From positions 1 to 64,000 of the forward strand of contig CAJUSY010000004.1 of assembly GCA_910589545.1 (NCBI GenBank): DNA of 64,000 nt, given 5' to 3'. Made by a program: the position numbers and the translations under genes. The notes below the pieces were generated by a model. It searched no databases and had not been told where the DNA came from. It worked only from the letters and a program-made list of their open reading frames with translations. This document shows positions 49,258 to 56,735 of the stretch, piece by piece. The first letter of the stretch is position 1. Each line of letters opens with the position of its first letter. Source of the DNA: Peptoniphilaceae bacterium (GTDB lineage: Bacteria > Bacillota > Clostridia > Tissierellales > Peptoniphilaceae).

Positions 49258-49605
49258 ATGAAACCATATTTGATAAATAGTTTAAAAAAGGATGGATTTG
49301 ATGCTATAATAACATTGTTGGATTACCAAACTCAAATATCAAGATGTTTAAAATCCATTAGAATGTCTCCGAACGAAACAAGAAAACTTTTGATAGATAC
49401 TATATTATGTTCAGGAATGAATGAGTATCGTTTTATTGAAACTACTTTAAATGAAGATGGAACAATTAATTTAAATCATTATAACTATGTTAATGTGGAC
49501 AATGATGTACTAGAAAAAGCAAATGAGATTCTAAAATATCAACCCGCTTTTTTAAGAAATTCTGTATTGCCGGAATCACAAATAAAAAAAATAGCACAGA
49601 GTTAA
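49258..49605 (+). CDS. rnlB: RnlB-family antitoxin
   Basis: A 115-residue protein with AGGAAGGAGG before ATG 49,258. The central and C-terminal parts follow E. coli RnlB: KLLIDTILCSGMNEYRFIE parallels EILFDLLCANGPEWNRFV, then a D/N-rich strand and helix, and LRNSVLPESQIKKI parallels LEASVLSPDDVRQV. It lies 46 bp after the RnlA-like toxin and should neutralise it. It is the last gene before the ICE right junction. Confidence 0.82.
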   Translation: MKPYLINSLKKDGFDAIITLLDYQTQISRCLKSIRMSPNETRKLLIDTILCSGMNEYRFIETTLNEDGTINLNHYNYVNVDNDVLEKANEILKYQPAFLRNSVLPESQIKKIAQS

Positions 49606-49631
49606 ATATACTGTATACCATATGACGCATC

Positions 49632-49662
49632 AAAGCACTTAAAGAAATTTAGGTGCTTTTTT
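49632..49662 (+). terminator. Terminator at the ICE right end
   Basis: AAAGCAC (49,632-49,638) pairs with GTGCTTT (49,653-49,659), followed by T residues. It ends the toxin-antitoxin transcript just before the junction. Confidence 0.75.
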
Positions 49663-49677
49663 AATATCAATTACTTG

Positions 49678-49692
49678 ACATTGTAGGGCAAG
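49678..49692. other. Probable right attachment junction of the ICE
   Basis: In the ATPase frame the codons read TTG-TAG-GGC-AAG-ACA-ACG. The stop is directly followed by GKTT of the Walker A motif. The preceding 100 bases are AT-rich element DNA. The crossover must lie at or just before GGCAAG. Serine recombinases use short cores, so the core cannot be defined further without the left end. Confidence 0.7.
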
Positions 49693-50238
49693 ACAACGCT
49701 ATTAAATATAATAGGAACGCTTGAAGAATATGATGAAGGGGAATTGATTTGCTTTTCTGAACATAATCCAATTAGAAATAGAAAAGAATCTGAACTTTTA
49801 CGAAGGTATAAAATAGCATATCTTTTTCAAAACTTTGCATTGGTGGATAATATGACAGTTCAAGAAAATTTAAATTTGGCAGTAAAATACAGCAGAAGTA
49901 CAGATAAAAAATCAATCATCCAAAAAGCTCTTATGGACATGGGAATAGAAGACAAGATTAAATCAAAAATATATGAACTATCGGGTGGAGAACAACAAAG
50001 AGTAGCTCTCGCGAGAAATATGGTTAAGCCGTATGAAATAATGCTAGCAGATGAACCGACAGGATCGTTAGATAGTGAAAACAAAAAGATAGTAATTGAT
50101 ACACTTGTAAAACTAAACAAACTGGGGAAAACTATAATTGTTGTTAGTCATGATAAAGAATTTGAAAAAATTGCACACAAGAATTATATTATTGAAAACG
50201 GAACATTAAAACAGCTGGAATTTGCTGTAGAGAAATAA
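49687..50238 (+). pseudogene. ABC transporter ATPase (lactococcin-972-export type), 5' part displaced by the ICE
   Basis: The frame runs from GKTTLLNIIGTLEEYDEGE through the Q-loop (YLFQNFALVDNMTVQENL), signature LSGGEQQRVALAR, Walker B IMLADEPTGSLD and H-loop VSHDKEF to a normal stop. About 40 N-terminal residues, including the first half of Walker A, are missing, replaced by the ICE with a stop in frame. An ATG at 49,744 could start a shorter protein, but it would lack the P-loop. The YLFQNFALVDNMTVQENL pattern is typical of bacteriocin (lactococcin 972 group) export ATPases. No permease or bacteriocin gene follows, so the rest should lie left of the ICE. Confidence 0.85.
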
Positions 50239-50273
50239 TAGTATATTTGGGTTAAAAATTTAAGATCGGGTAT

Positions 50274-50401
50274 GTGAAAAGTTTTGTGTATCAGCTCCTC
50301 CTGATAGGTGATATTTTTTTGATTAAAAAAAATATACTTTTATTACTAAAATCTGAAAGTTCAGATATTTGTAACCTAGTTTTATACACAAACTATTTCA
50401 C
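50274..50401. repeat. 128-bp mini-element with imperfect terminal inverted repeats
   Basis: The left end GTGAAAAGTTTTGTGTAT (50,274-50,291) is matched in inverted form by ATACACAAACTATTTCAC (50,384-50,401), 15 of 18 positions. The left 32 nt (50,277-50,308) also occur inside the ICE at 15,427-15,457. It is too short to code. It is probably a MITE or deletion remnant of an insertion sequence (IS256-like is only a guess). Confidence 0.55.
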
Positions 50402-50414
50402 AGTCTCTATACAG

Positions 50415-50443
50415 AAAAATAAAGCCTGCTAATGGCAGGCTTT
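50415..50443 (-). terminator. Terminator of the surface-protein gene
   Basis: AAAGCCTGC pairs with GCAGGCTTT around a short loop. Read on the minus strand it comes directly after the stop codon and is followed by ATTTTT. Confidence 0.85.
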
Positions 50444-50445
50444 CA

Positions 50446-51441
50446 CTATCTTCTCTTCTTATACAATACAAAACCTGCTGTTATCAAAATAACTGAAGCG
50501 ACCACAACAGCGATTGTGATGCGTTTTTGCTTTGCTTTTTGTTTTTCTTGTTGAAGCTTTTGTTGGGCGAGCTTTTCTTCATATTCTTTTTGTTTTTCTT
50601 CGTTTTCTTTTCTCAATTGTTCTTCTTTTTGACGTTTTTCTTCAGATTTCTTTTTTTCTTCTTCAGCTTTTTTCTTTTCTTCTTCAGCCCTTTTCTTTTC
50701 TTCTTCGGCTTTTTTCTTTTCTTCTTCAGCTTTCTTTTTTTCTTCCTCTTGTTTCTTTTTTTGTTCTTCTTTGTATTCTGTGTTTTCACCTACTGTGAGG
50801 TAGATGTCGTTGTCATAATTAGTACGTGTTTGTTCGTTTAACGTAATTTCTGATCTATCCGGTGTTATTTTAAATTCTTTGTTATCCACACCTTCTTGGT
50901 ACATTTTTTCGATTGTGTAATGTCCATAATCTAATGGTCTTTCTTTCTTTTTGCCGTAAGGTACGACTGTTTTACGTATTTCACCAGTGTTTGTGTTTTT
51001 CATTATAACTATTACGTCTTTTTTATTTGCAGGATTTTTCTTGATTATGAATCTCGTAATATCATAAGCACGTCTGTTATTAACATCATCATATTTTTTT
51101 GATTTATCGATTTTTCCGTTAGCATCAACCCAATTGATATAAAATAAGGATTCTGCTTGATAATCATAATTTTTTTGTTGATCATTAGCGATATCTTCGT
51201 ATTTTAATTTATCATCGCCAAATTTAACCCAAGTATTTCTTTCTTTAAAAGGTTTACCATCGTATGGATCTACAAGTATTCCATCTTTATTGTAAATAAC
51301 TGTAGTCATAGCATCAAAAGCAGCATTATACAATAGTGGATCGTACTCATATTCTTCATCCATCGCATAACTACCATTTTGAACACTTATGCAAATTAAT
51401 AATGCAAGTACCAACATTTTAAATAATTTTTTCATTTTCAT
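50446..51441 (-). CDS. Secreted, membrane-anchored surface protein with Glu/Lys-rich stalk
   Basis: A 331-residue protein: signal peptide at residues 1-26 (MLVLALLICISV, ending YAM), an extracellular domain of about 190 residues with no recognised family, then about 75 residues of EEEKKKAEEEKKK-type repeats forming a single charged helix or coiled coil. A C-terminal membrane helix (ITIAVVVASVILITAGFVLY) and KKRR end it. There is no LPXTG motif, so anchoring would be by the helix. AGGAG lies 6 nt before ATG 51,441. The repeat DNA creates long but meaningless frames on the other strand. It is probably an adhesin-like or host-interaction protein. Confidence 0.75.
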   Translation of the reverse strand: MKMKKLFKMLVLALLICISVQNGSYAMDEEYEYDPLLYNAAFDAMTTVIYNKDGILVDPYDGKPFKERNTWVKFGDDKLKYEDIANDQQKNYDYQAESLFYINWVDANGKIDKSKKYDDVNNRRAYDITRFIIKKNPANKKDVIVIMKNTNTGEIRKTVVPYGKKKERPLDYGHYTIEKMYQEGVDNKEFKITPDRSEITLNEQTRTNYDNDIYLTVGENTEYKEEQKKKQEEEKKKAEEEKKKAEEEKKRAEEEKKKAEEEKKKSEEKRQKEEQLRKENEEKQKEYEEKLAQQKLQQEKQKAKQKRITIAVVVASVILITAGFVLYKKRR

Positions 51442-51488
51442 TTTTAGCTCCTAATTTATGTATTGAAGATTCGTTTTCTTCCAATTTA

Positions 51489-51497
51489 ATTATACCA
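51489..51497 (-). promoter_or_regulatory. Extended -10 promoter of the surface-protein gene
   Basis: On the minus strand the sequence reads TGG-TATAAT, with TATAAT complementary to 51,489-51,494. The -35 is weak. It lies about 50 bp upstream of the start codon. Confidence 0.5.
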
Positions 51498-51672
51498 ATT
51501 ATTTAATAGAAATCACATTGTTTTGTGAATTTATTTTAGTATAAAAATTGTTATTGATTAAAGACAAATGTATTTGCAAAACACTTATAATAGTAGTGTG
51601 GGTATTTTTTTGATTTCAAACGTTAAGAAATTCTAAAGATTACAGAAAAAATAAGCAAATTTAGTGAAGTTG

Positions 51673-51681
51673 TGATATAAT
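51673..51681 (+). promoter_or_regulatory. Extended -10 promoter of the glycosyltransferase-wecC group
   Basis: TGATATAAT, with TATAAT at 51,676-51,681, 35 bp before the glycosyltransferase start. No good -35 is visible. Confidence 0.5.
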
Positions 51682-51716
51682 TTTAACTGTTAAATATATT
51701 AATAGGATGATGAAAA

Positions 51717-52859
51717 ATGGAAAAATCAAATCAAAAAAAATACACTTTTTTGATTAATACGACTCCTCCTCCTAGACTTATCAAAAGAATGGATCTTGTA
51801 AAAGACAAGTTCGATTTGTATGCGATTTGCTGGGACAAAGGTGGCGATGAAAAATATGATTTCAAGCGTGATTTTTGCAAGAAGGAGATCATAAACATAG
51901 ACGCTGATAACAGCAATCCTATGAAAAGACTTATTCCAACTTACAAATTCTCACAAAAAGCTTACAAACTATTGGATAGAATTAAACCGAATTTAATTCA
52001 CGTTCAAAGCTATGATATGCTAGAGATAGCTACTAAATACAAGAAAAACAGCGATAATTCTGTTAAGATTATATACGAAGTGCCAGATATTCACAGATAT
52101 TTGACTGATGACAAGAAGAATTTCCCGATGAATATTGTGTCTTCTGTTTTGAAAAAAAGAGAGAACAATATGCTTGGTTTTGTCGATTTGATGATTGTAA
52201 CAAGCATGAAATTCTGGGAACATTTTGAAGGAAAATACAGCAAGGATAATTTGGTGTTCATGCCTAACATTCCTAATTTAGAATTATTCAAGGATTATGA
52301 TAAGTTAAGAGTGAAAAACCAACACGATACTTTTACTGTCGGCTACATTGGTGGTCTTAGGTATTTGAACGAATTGAAAAAGCTTACTAAGGCTATGGAT
52401 GGTTTGGGTATGAATCTTATGATGGCGGGTTTCGAAAGTGGAACTTATTTCAAGGAGCTTGCTCAAACGAAAGATTTCATAGAATATCGTGGCAAATTTT
52501 ACTATGACGATGAGATTGCAGAGCTTTATTCAAAATGCGATTGCATATTCTCAGTGTACGATGCATCTATGAAGAATGTTAGAATTGCACTTCCTAACAA
52601 ATTATACGAATCCATTCACGCAGAGCTTCCTATAATTGTCGCAAGGGACACTTATTTGTCAGAGGTTGTTAACGAATGGAATGTGGGAGTTGCGGTTGAT
52701 CACGAATCAGATGAGGAAATGAGAAATGTTTTGCTCAAATTTAGAGATGACCAATCATTCTACCACACTCTTCAAGAAAACTGCAGAAAAATGCAATCGG
52801 AATTAAATCCACAAAAAAACAACGAACGATTATTAAATAGAATAGAAAATTTATTTTAA
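51717..52859 (+). CDS. Glycosyltransferase, GT4-like
   Basis: A 380-residue GT-B-fold protein. The N-terminal half contains HVQSYDML and YEVPDIHRYL. The C-terminal half has VGYIGGLRYLNELKKL and the donor-site region (CDCIFSVYD, LPNKLYESIHAELPIIVA) with the Glu expected in group 1/4 transferases. It stands 13 bp before wecC with a shared promoter, so it probably transfers a sugar into the wall or capsule polymer for which the next two enzymes make UDP-ManNAcA. The acceptor is unknown. Confidence 0.8.
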   Translation: MEKSNQKKYTFLINTTPPPRLIKRMDLVKDKFDLYAICWDKGGDEKYDFKRDFCKKEIINIDADNSNPMKRLIPTYKFSQKAYKLLDRIKPNLIHVQSYDMLEIATKYKKNSDNSVKIIYEVPDIHRYLTDDKKNFPMNIVSSVLKKRENNMLGFVDLMIVTSMKFWEHFEGKYSKDNLVFMPNIPNLELFKDYDKLRVKNQHDTFTVGYIGGLRYLNELKKLTKAMDGLGMNLMMAGFESGTYFKELAQTKDFIEYRGKFYYDDEIAELYSKCDCIFSVYDASMKNVRIALPNKLYESIHAELPIIVARDTYLSEVVNEWNVGVAVDHESDEEMRNVLLKFRDDQSFYHTLQENCRKMQSELNPQKNNERLLNRIENLF

Positions 52860-52872
52860 AGGAGAGAATATT

Positions 52873-54099
52873 ATGATTAATGTAATTGGTTTAGGTTACA
52901 TAGGTCTACCTACAGCTTTGATGCTAGCAACATCAGGCAACAAGGTGGTTGGAACAGATATTAAAGAAGAAGTAATTGATAAATTAAAACATAAAGAATT
53001 GACTTTTGAAGAAAAAGGAATGGATGAGCTTTTCGAAAAAGCTTTGAATTCAGACATCACTTTTTCATTAAAACCAGTGTCAACTTCTTTCTATATTATT
53101 ACAGCGCCAACTCCTTACGATCCAGTATCTAAGAAATTGGATTGTTCTTATGTTGTAAAGGCTGTAGAATCAGTTTTAGAATCAGCAGAAGAAGATTCGA
53201 TTATTGTCGTCGAATCGACAGTTTCACCAGGAGCTATCGACACTTACGTTAGACCTGTTGTAGAAGAATACATGGAAAAATCTGGCAAGAAATTAAACTT
53301 GGTTCATGCTCCAGAAAGAATTATTCCAGGAAACATGGTTTACGAATTGGAACACAACGCCAGAACAATCGGCGCTGACGATCCAACATACGGCGAAAAA
53401 GTTAAACAAGTTTACTCAACTTTCTGCAAAGGAGAAATCAATCTAACTAATATCAAAACAGCTGAAATGACAAAGGTTGTAGAAAATACATTCAGAGATA
53501 TCAACATTGCATTCGCCAATGAATTGGCTAAGATTTGCCGTCAAGGTGGATTAGATGTCAACGAAGTTATCAGAATTTCCAACAAACACCCAAGAGTTAA
53601 CATTCTTTCACCAGGACCTGGTGTTGGCGGACACTGTATTTCTGTTGACCCATGGTTTTTAGTTGGCGATTATCCACTTCTTACTGAAATAATCTACAAA
53701 GCTCGTCAAATCAACGATTCAATGCCAGAATACGTTCTTAAAAGAGCTTACAATATTATGCAAGAAAACAACTTAAAAGATTTTTCAAGAGTTGGTATTT
53801 ACGGATTGACTTACAAAGAAAACGTGGACGATATCAGAGAATCTCCAACACTTCAATTGTTACAACACCAAAAAGAACATTTGGGAGATGGGCTAAAAGT
53901 TTACGATCCAATGGTAAAAAGAGAAGTTGTGGAAAATCAATACCACGATTTGAACAAATTCTTAGACGATGTTGATTTTGTAATCGTGATGATTGGTCAC
54001 GACGAAATCAGAGAAAACATGGATGTACTAAAAGACAAGGTTGTACTTGACACAAGAAACATCGATGTTGATAACAAATACAATTTCTACAAATTATAA
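52873..54099 (+). CDS. wecC: UDP-N-acetyl-D-mannosamine dehydrogenase
   Basis: A 408-residue UDP-sugar 6-dehydrogenase. The N-terminal Rossmann motif is GLGYIGLPTALMLA. Later come VVESTVSPGA, HAPERIIPGN, the catalytic Cys in PGPGVGGHCISVDPWF, and the C-terminal UDP-binding domain (YGLTYKENVDDIRESP). HAPERIIPGN together with the paired 2-epimerase favour WecC (UDP-ManNAc to UDP-ManNAcA) over UDP-Glc dehydrogenase. GGAGAG precedes the ATG. Confidence 0.9.
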   Translation: MINVIGLGYIGLPTALMLATSGNKVVGTDIKEEVIDKLKHKELTFEEKGMDELFEKALNSDITFSLKPVSTSFYIITAPTPYDPVSKKLDCSYVVKAVESVLESAEEDSIIVVESTVSPGAIDTYVRPVVEEYMEKSGKKLNLVHAPERIIPGNMVYELEHNARTIGADDPTYGEKVKQVYSTFCKGEINLTNIKTAEMTKVVENTFRDINIAFANELAKICRQGGLDVNEVIRISNKHPRVNILSPGPGVGGHCISVDPWFLVGDYPLLTEIIYKARQINDSMPEYVLKRAYNIMQENNLKDFSRVGIYGLTYKENVDDIRESPTLQLLQHQKEHLGDGLKVYDPMVKREVVENQYHDLNKFLDDVDFVIVMIGHDEIRENMDVLKDKVVLDTRNIDVDNKYNFYKL

Positions 54100-54107
54100 A
54101 ATAAATT

Positions 54108-54138
54108 AAAGGGCGCGAAATTTGCAGCGCCTTTTTTT
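54108..54138 (+). terminator. Terminator/attenuator between wecC and wecB
   Basis: AAAGGGCGC pairs with GCGCCTTT, followed by a T run. It interrupts what would otherwise be a continuous three-gene operon, so wecB is either served by read-through or by another promoter. Confidence 0.8.
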
Positions 54139-54153
54139 AAAAAGAGGTACAAA

Positions 54154-55245
54154 ATGAAAAAAGTAATGGTGGTTTTTGGGACAAGACCAGAAGCGATTAA
54201 AATGTGTCCACTTGTAAAAGAACTCAAAAAAAGAGACGAATTCGAAGTTTGCGTGCTTGTAACTGGACAACACAAAGAAATGCTACGCCAAGTGTTGGAC
54301 GTTTTCGAAATCAAAGAAGACTACAACTTGTCTATCATGAAAAAAGGACAAAGCTTGTTCGATGTTACCACAACTATTTTGGACAAAATAAAATCGATAT
54401 TAGAAGAAGAAAAACCAGACATTGTTTTGGTTCATGGAGACACTTCGACAAGTTTTGTTGCAGGACTTGCTGCATTCTATTTGAGAATACCAGTAGGTCA
54501 TGTGGAAGCGGGACTTAGAACTTACAACAAATACTCTCCATATCCAGAAGAATTCAACAGACAAGCCATAGGATCGTTGGCAGATTTCCACTTCGCACCA
54601 ACTACAACCGCAAGGGATAATCTGCTAAGAGAAAACAAAGATGAATCCAAAGTTTTCGTAACGGGAAACACAGTAATAGACGCACTTCAAACAACAGTAC
54701 GTGACAATTATTCTAACGAAAATTTGATCGAAGGTAAAAAGATGATTCTTCTAACAATGCATAGAAGGGAAAACTTGGGAGAATCCATGAAAAATTCCTT
54801 CAGAGCAATCAAAAGAGTTGTCAACGAAAACGAAGATATATATGTCATTTATCCGATTCATTTGAATCCAAAAGTACGAGAAATCGCAAACGAAGTATTT
54901 GACAATCACCCTAGAATCAAACTAATTGAGCCGTTGAATGTAGTTGATTTTCACAACTTCATGAAACAATCATTCTTTGTAATGACAGATTCAGGTGGAA
55001 TTCAAGAAGAAGCTCCAGCACTTGGCAAACCCGTTTTAGTAATGAGAGACACAACAGAAAGACCTGAAGGGGTAGAGGCAGGGACATTAAAATTAACTGG
55101 ACTTTGTGAAGATGACATCTACAACGAAATGAGCAAACTTCTTTCTGACAAAAATGAATACGATAAAATGAGTGAAGCCACAAATCCTTATGGAGATGGC
55201 CACGCATCCGAAAGAATCTGTGCCATTTTATCAGAAAATCTATAA
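54154..55245 (+). CDS. wecB: UDP-N-acetylglucosamine 2-epimerase (non-hydrolyzing)
   Basis: A 363-residue epimerase with family signatures: FGTRPEAIKMCPLV, LVTGQHKEML, VHGDTSTSF, HVEAGLRTYNKYSPYPEE, MHRRENLGE, MTDSGGIQEEAPALGKPVLV and RDTTERPEG. It makes UDP-ManNAc, the substrate of the dehydrogenase upstream. AAGAGG precedes the ATG. Confidence 0.95.
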   Translation: MKKVMVVFGTRPEAIKMCPLVKELKKRDEFEVCVLVTGQHKEMLRQVLDVFEIKEDYNLSIMKKGQSLFDVTTTILDKIKSILEEEKPDIVLVHGDTSTSFVAGLAAFYLRIPVGHVEAGLRTYNKYSPYPEEFNRQAIGSLADFHFAPTTTARDNLLRENKDESKVFVTGNTVIDALQTTVRDNYSNENLIEGKKMILLTMHRRENLGESMKNSFRAIKRVVNENEDIYVIYPIHLNPKVREIANEVFDNHPRIKLIEPLNVVDFHNFMKQSFFVMTDSGGIQEEAPALGKPVLVMRDTTERPEGVEAGTLKLTGLCEDDIYNEMSKLLSDKNEYDKMSEATNPYGDGHASERICAILSENL

Positions 55246-55251
55246 ACTAAA

Positions 55252-55280
55252 AAATCCAACTTCTACACGAAGTTGGATTT
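55252..55280. terminator. Bidirectional terminator between wecB and the peptide operon
   Basis: AAATCCAACTTC and GAAGTTGGATTT form a 12-bp perfect stem with a 5-nt loop and T/A runs on both sides. It can end wecB on the plus strand and the small-peptide operon on the minus strand. Confidence 0.85.
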
Positions 55281-55361
55281 CACATTTAAACGTCAAATAA
55301 ATTTGATACGTTAACAGATTGGATTTTCTCAATTATCTTAATCTGGAATTGAATTGTTTAA

Positions 55362-55535
55362 TTACGCTTGTTTTTTGCTCTTTCTTGATTTTCTTTCAGT
55401 ATTGAAAAGAGGATTAACTCTTTCGTAGAAGTCATTCATTTGTGCAAAGTTCATACTTGCCATGTTTGAGCTTAAGCTTACTGTACAGTTTTTACCGAAA
55501 TTTTTGATTTGTTTTTGTGTTGTTTTTGTGAACAT
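55362..55535 (-). CDS. Small peptide A of a paralogous trio (57 aa)
   Basis: A 57-residue ORF with AAGGGGGAAAA before the ATG (minus strand). The core motif is SSNMASMNFAQMNDFYERVN followed by PLF, and the tail is basic (RKSRKSKKQA). It has the only Cys of the three (KNCTVSL). It shares the M-A/S-S-M-x-F-A core, FxER and PLF with peptides B and C and lies downstream of B by 71 bp. Not recognised as a known family. No typical signal peptide or double-Gly leader is evident. Confidence 0.7.
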   Translation of the reverse strand: MFTKTTQKQIKNFGKNCTVSLSSNMASMNFAQMNDFYERVNPLFNTERKSRKSKKQA

Positions 55536-55606
55536 ATTATTTTCCCCCTTATTAATTGTTTATTACTTTTTTATATTTGTTTTATTCGTTTAATCTTGTT
55601 TAGCTA

Positions 55607-55756
55607 CTAAGCTTGTTTTCTGTTTTTTCTTAATTTTCTTGAACCAAATAATGGTGTCATTCTTTCGTAAAAGTTATCCGCTTGAGCAAAATTCATGCTC
55701 GCCATACTTGTGTTAAAACTAATTTGTGAACTTTTTCTAATAATATTTTTCTTCAT
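55607..55756 (-). CDS. Small peptide B of a paralogous trio (49 aa)
   Basis: A 49-residue ORF. Its ribosome site GGGGG overlaps the stop codon of peptide C (TAGGGGG), 12 bp between genes, so translation is coupled. The core is NTSMASMNFAQADNFYERMT, then PLFGSRK, with basic tail LRKNRKQA. The N-terminus is basic (MKKNIIRKSS). Likely product: a short cationic helix-forming peptide of unknown role. Confidence 0.72.
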   Translation of the reverse strand: MKKNIIRKSSQISFNTSMASMNFAQADNFYERMTPLFGSRKLRKNRKQA

Positions 55757-55768
55757 AAATTTTACCCC

Positions 55769-55933
55769 CTATGCGTTTTTTCTATTCTTAAAGATTCTTC
55801 TTGATCCAAACAATGGAGAGAATCTTTCGTTAAAATGATCGACACTTGCGAATGTCATTGAAGACATGTTTGTGTTCAAACCAAGAGATGTTTTCTTTGC
55901 AAAATCTAAATATTTTCTGTTATTCTTAATCAT
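55769..55933 (-). CDS. Small peptide C of a paralogous trio (54 aa), first gene of the operon
   Basis: A 54-residue ORF with GAGGGGG 7 nt before the ATG. The core is NTNMSSMTFASVDHFNERFS, then PLFGSRR, with basic tail IFKNRKNA. Three divergent copies that keep the same motif and each have a GGGGG ribosome site argue for real, selected genes. Function is unknown; possibilities are secreted or signalling peptides, or toxin-like or structural peptides. Confidence 0.72.
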   Translation of the reverse strand: MIKNNRKYLDFAKKTSLGLNTNMSSMTFASVDHFNERFSPLFGSRRIFKNRKNA

Positions 55934-55972
55934 TTTAATTCCCCCTCATTTAATATTTATATGTTATTTTCC

Positions 55973-56001
55973 ATTTGGTAATAATTAAATATTCACCAAA
56001 T
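55973..56001. repeat. Inverted repeat in the peptide-operon leader
   Basis: ATTTGGT (55,973-55,979) and ACCAAAT (55,995-56,001) flank 15 nt. It lies in the roughly 130-nt untranslated leader of the peptide operon and could be an RNA hairpin or an operator. Confidence 0.4.
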
Positions 56002-56073
56002 AGAAATTATCGAATTTAATTTTCAAAGAATATCCAAATGATAACTCATTTCATATTCCTCATTGCATTAAGT

Positions 56074-56102
56074 ATTATATAACCATAAAACAGCTATGTC
56101 AA
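56074..56102 (-). promoter_or_regulatory. Perfect consensus sigma-A promoter of the small-peptide operon
   Basis: On the minus strand: TTGACA (complement of 56,097-56,102), 17-nt spacer, TATAAT (complement of 56,074-56,079). Both hexamers are exact. Transcription would start near 56,067 and leave a leader of about 130 nt before peptide C. This predicts strong expression. Confidence 0.8.
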
Positions 56103-56735
56103 GCACTTTTTGAAACTTTTTTGAAAAATTTTTGTAAAGAAAAAATAGGAAAACGAATGATTTTTATGCATACCGTTTTCATAATAGGCTTATTTTTATT
56201 CGATAAAATTTTTTTTAGGAAAACAAATGTTGATATGTTCAAGTTTTCTAAGAAAAATAAATTTTTCCTAGTTACTCAATGTTTTCCTGCAATTTTCCCG
56301 AAAGAAAACAGAAAGCATTTTAAAATTTTGGGAAAATTTTTGAGGAAGTTGATAATGCATATTGGTCATTGCGAAGAAATTTAGTGAAATAAATCTGAAT
56401 TCAATTTTTTAATAATATGATTTTATATAGACAATTATAAAATAATATGCTATAATTTAAAAATATTCATACGATACTTTTATTAAAAGATTAAGGATTA
56501 GTATTTATAGTACGGAGTGTTTCAAAATCTACAATGGAATTTCTTAAAATAATCAAAAAATATCAATGAAGAATTATATTAAGTTCCAACTTTTGTTGGA
56601 TAATCGAAAAGCTGACCAATTCTGATTGTTTTGTAAAAATACACCGATAAATCCTTTATTTGAAGATATAGACATAAAGACGATTGAATGGATAAGAGAA
56701 ATTCATGGAGAGTAAATAGAAGGAGACTGACGAAT
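56103..56735. other. AT-rich intergenic stretch with a decayed gene fragment
   Basis: From 56,103 to about 56,560 I see no credible gene. From 56,566 to 56,715 one frame reads MKNYIKFQLLLDNRKADQF, a TGA, then LFCKNTPINPLFEDIDIKTI and EWIREIHGE before a stop. This looks like the tail of a real protein carrying a nonsense mutation. The parent family is not recognised. Confidence 0.3.

Larger units (their letters stand above)
1..49686. mobile_element. Integrative conjugative element (Tn1549/CTn-like), right portion with siderophore cargo
   Basis: The stretch holds the backbone typical of Tn1549-like clostridial elements: DUF4366 protein, TopB, giant methylase/SNF2 protein, OB-fold protein, relaxase plus MobC, TnpV, sigma-like regulator, TnpW-like peptide and serine recombinases. 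The right boundary is inferred at about 49,686, where an ABC ATPase reading frame begins abruptly at its Walker A Gly-Lys codons directly after a stop codon. The left end, the conjugation ATPases and the left att site are outside the window. Cargo is an equibactin-like metallophore cluster and two toxin-antitoxin modules. The exact core site cannot be fixed without an empty site or the left junction. Confidence 0.85.

Noticed and set aside
50527..50841. Long plus-strand frames of 88-104 codons rich in Phe/Leu
   Set aside because: They are the complement of the Glu/Lys repeat of the minus-strand surface protein. Composition is a mirror of that repeat and no ribosome site is present.
54204..54518. 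104-codon frame inside wecB
   Set aside because: Out-of-frame shadow with Cys/Arg-rich composition. The wecB frame carries all family motifs.
56121..56384. 87-codon frame with TTG start
   Set aside because: AT-rich intergenic DNA, no ribosome site, Phe/Lys-heavy composition and no recognisable domain. It also overlaps the upstream region of the perfect promoter of the peptide operon.
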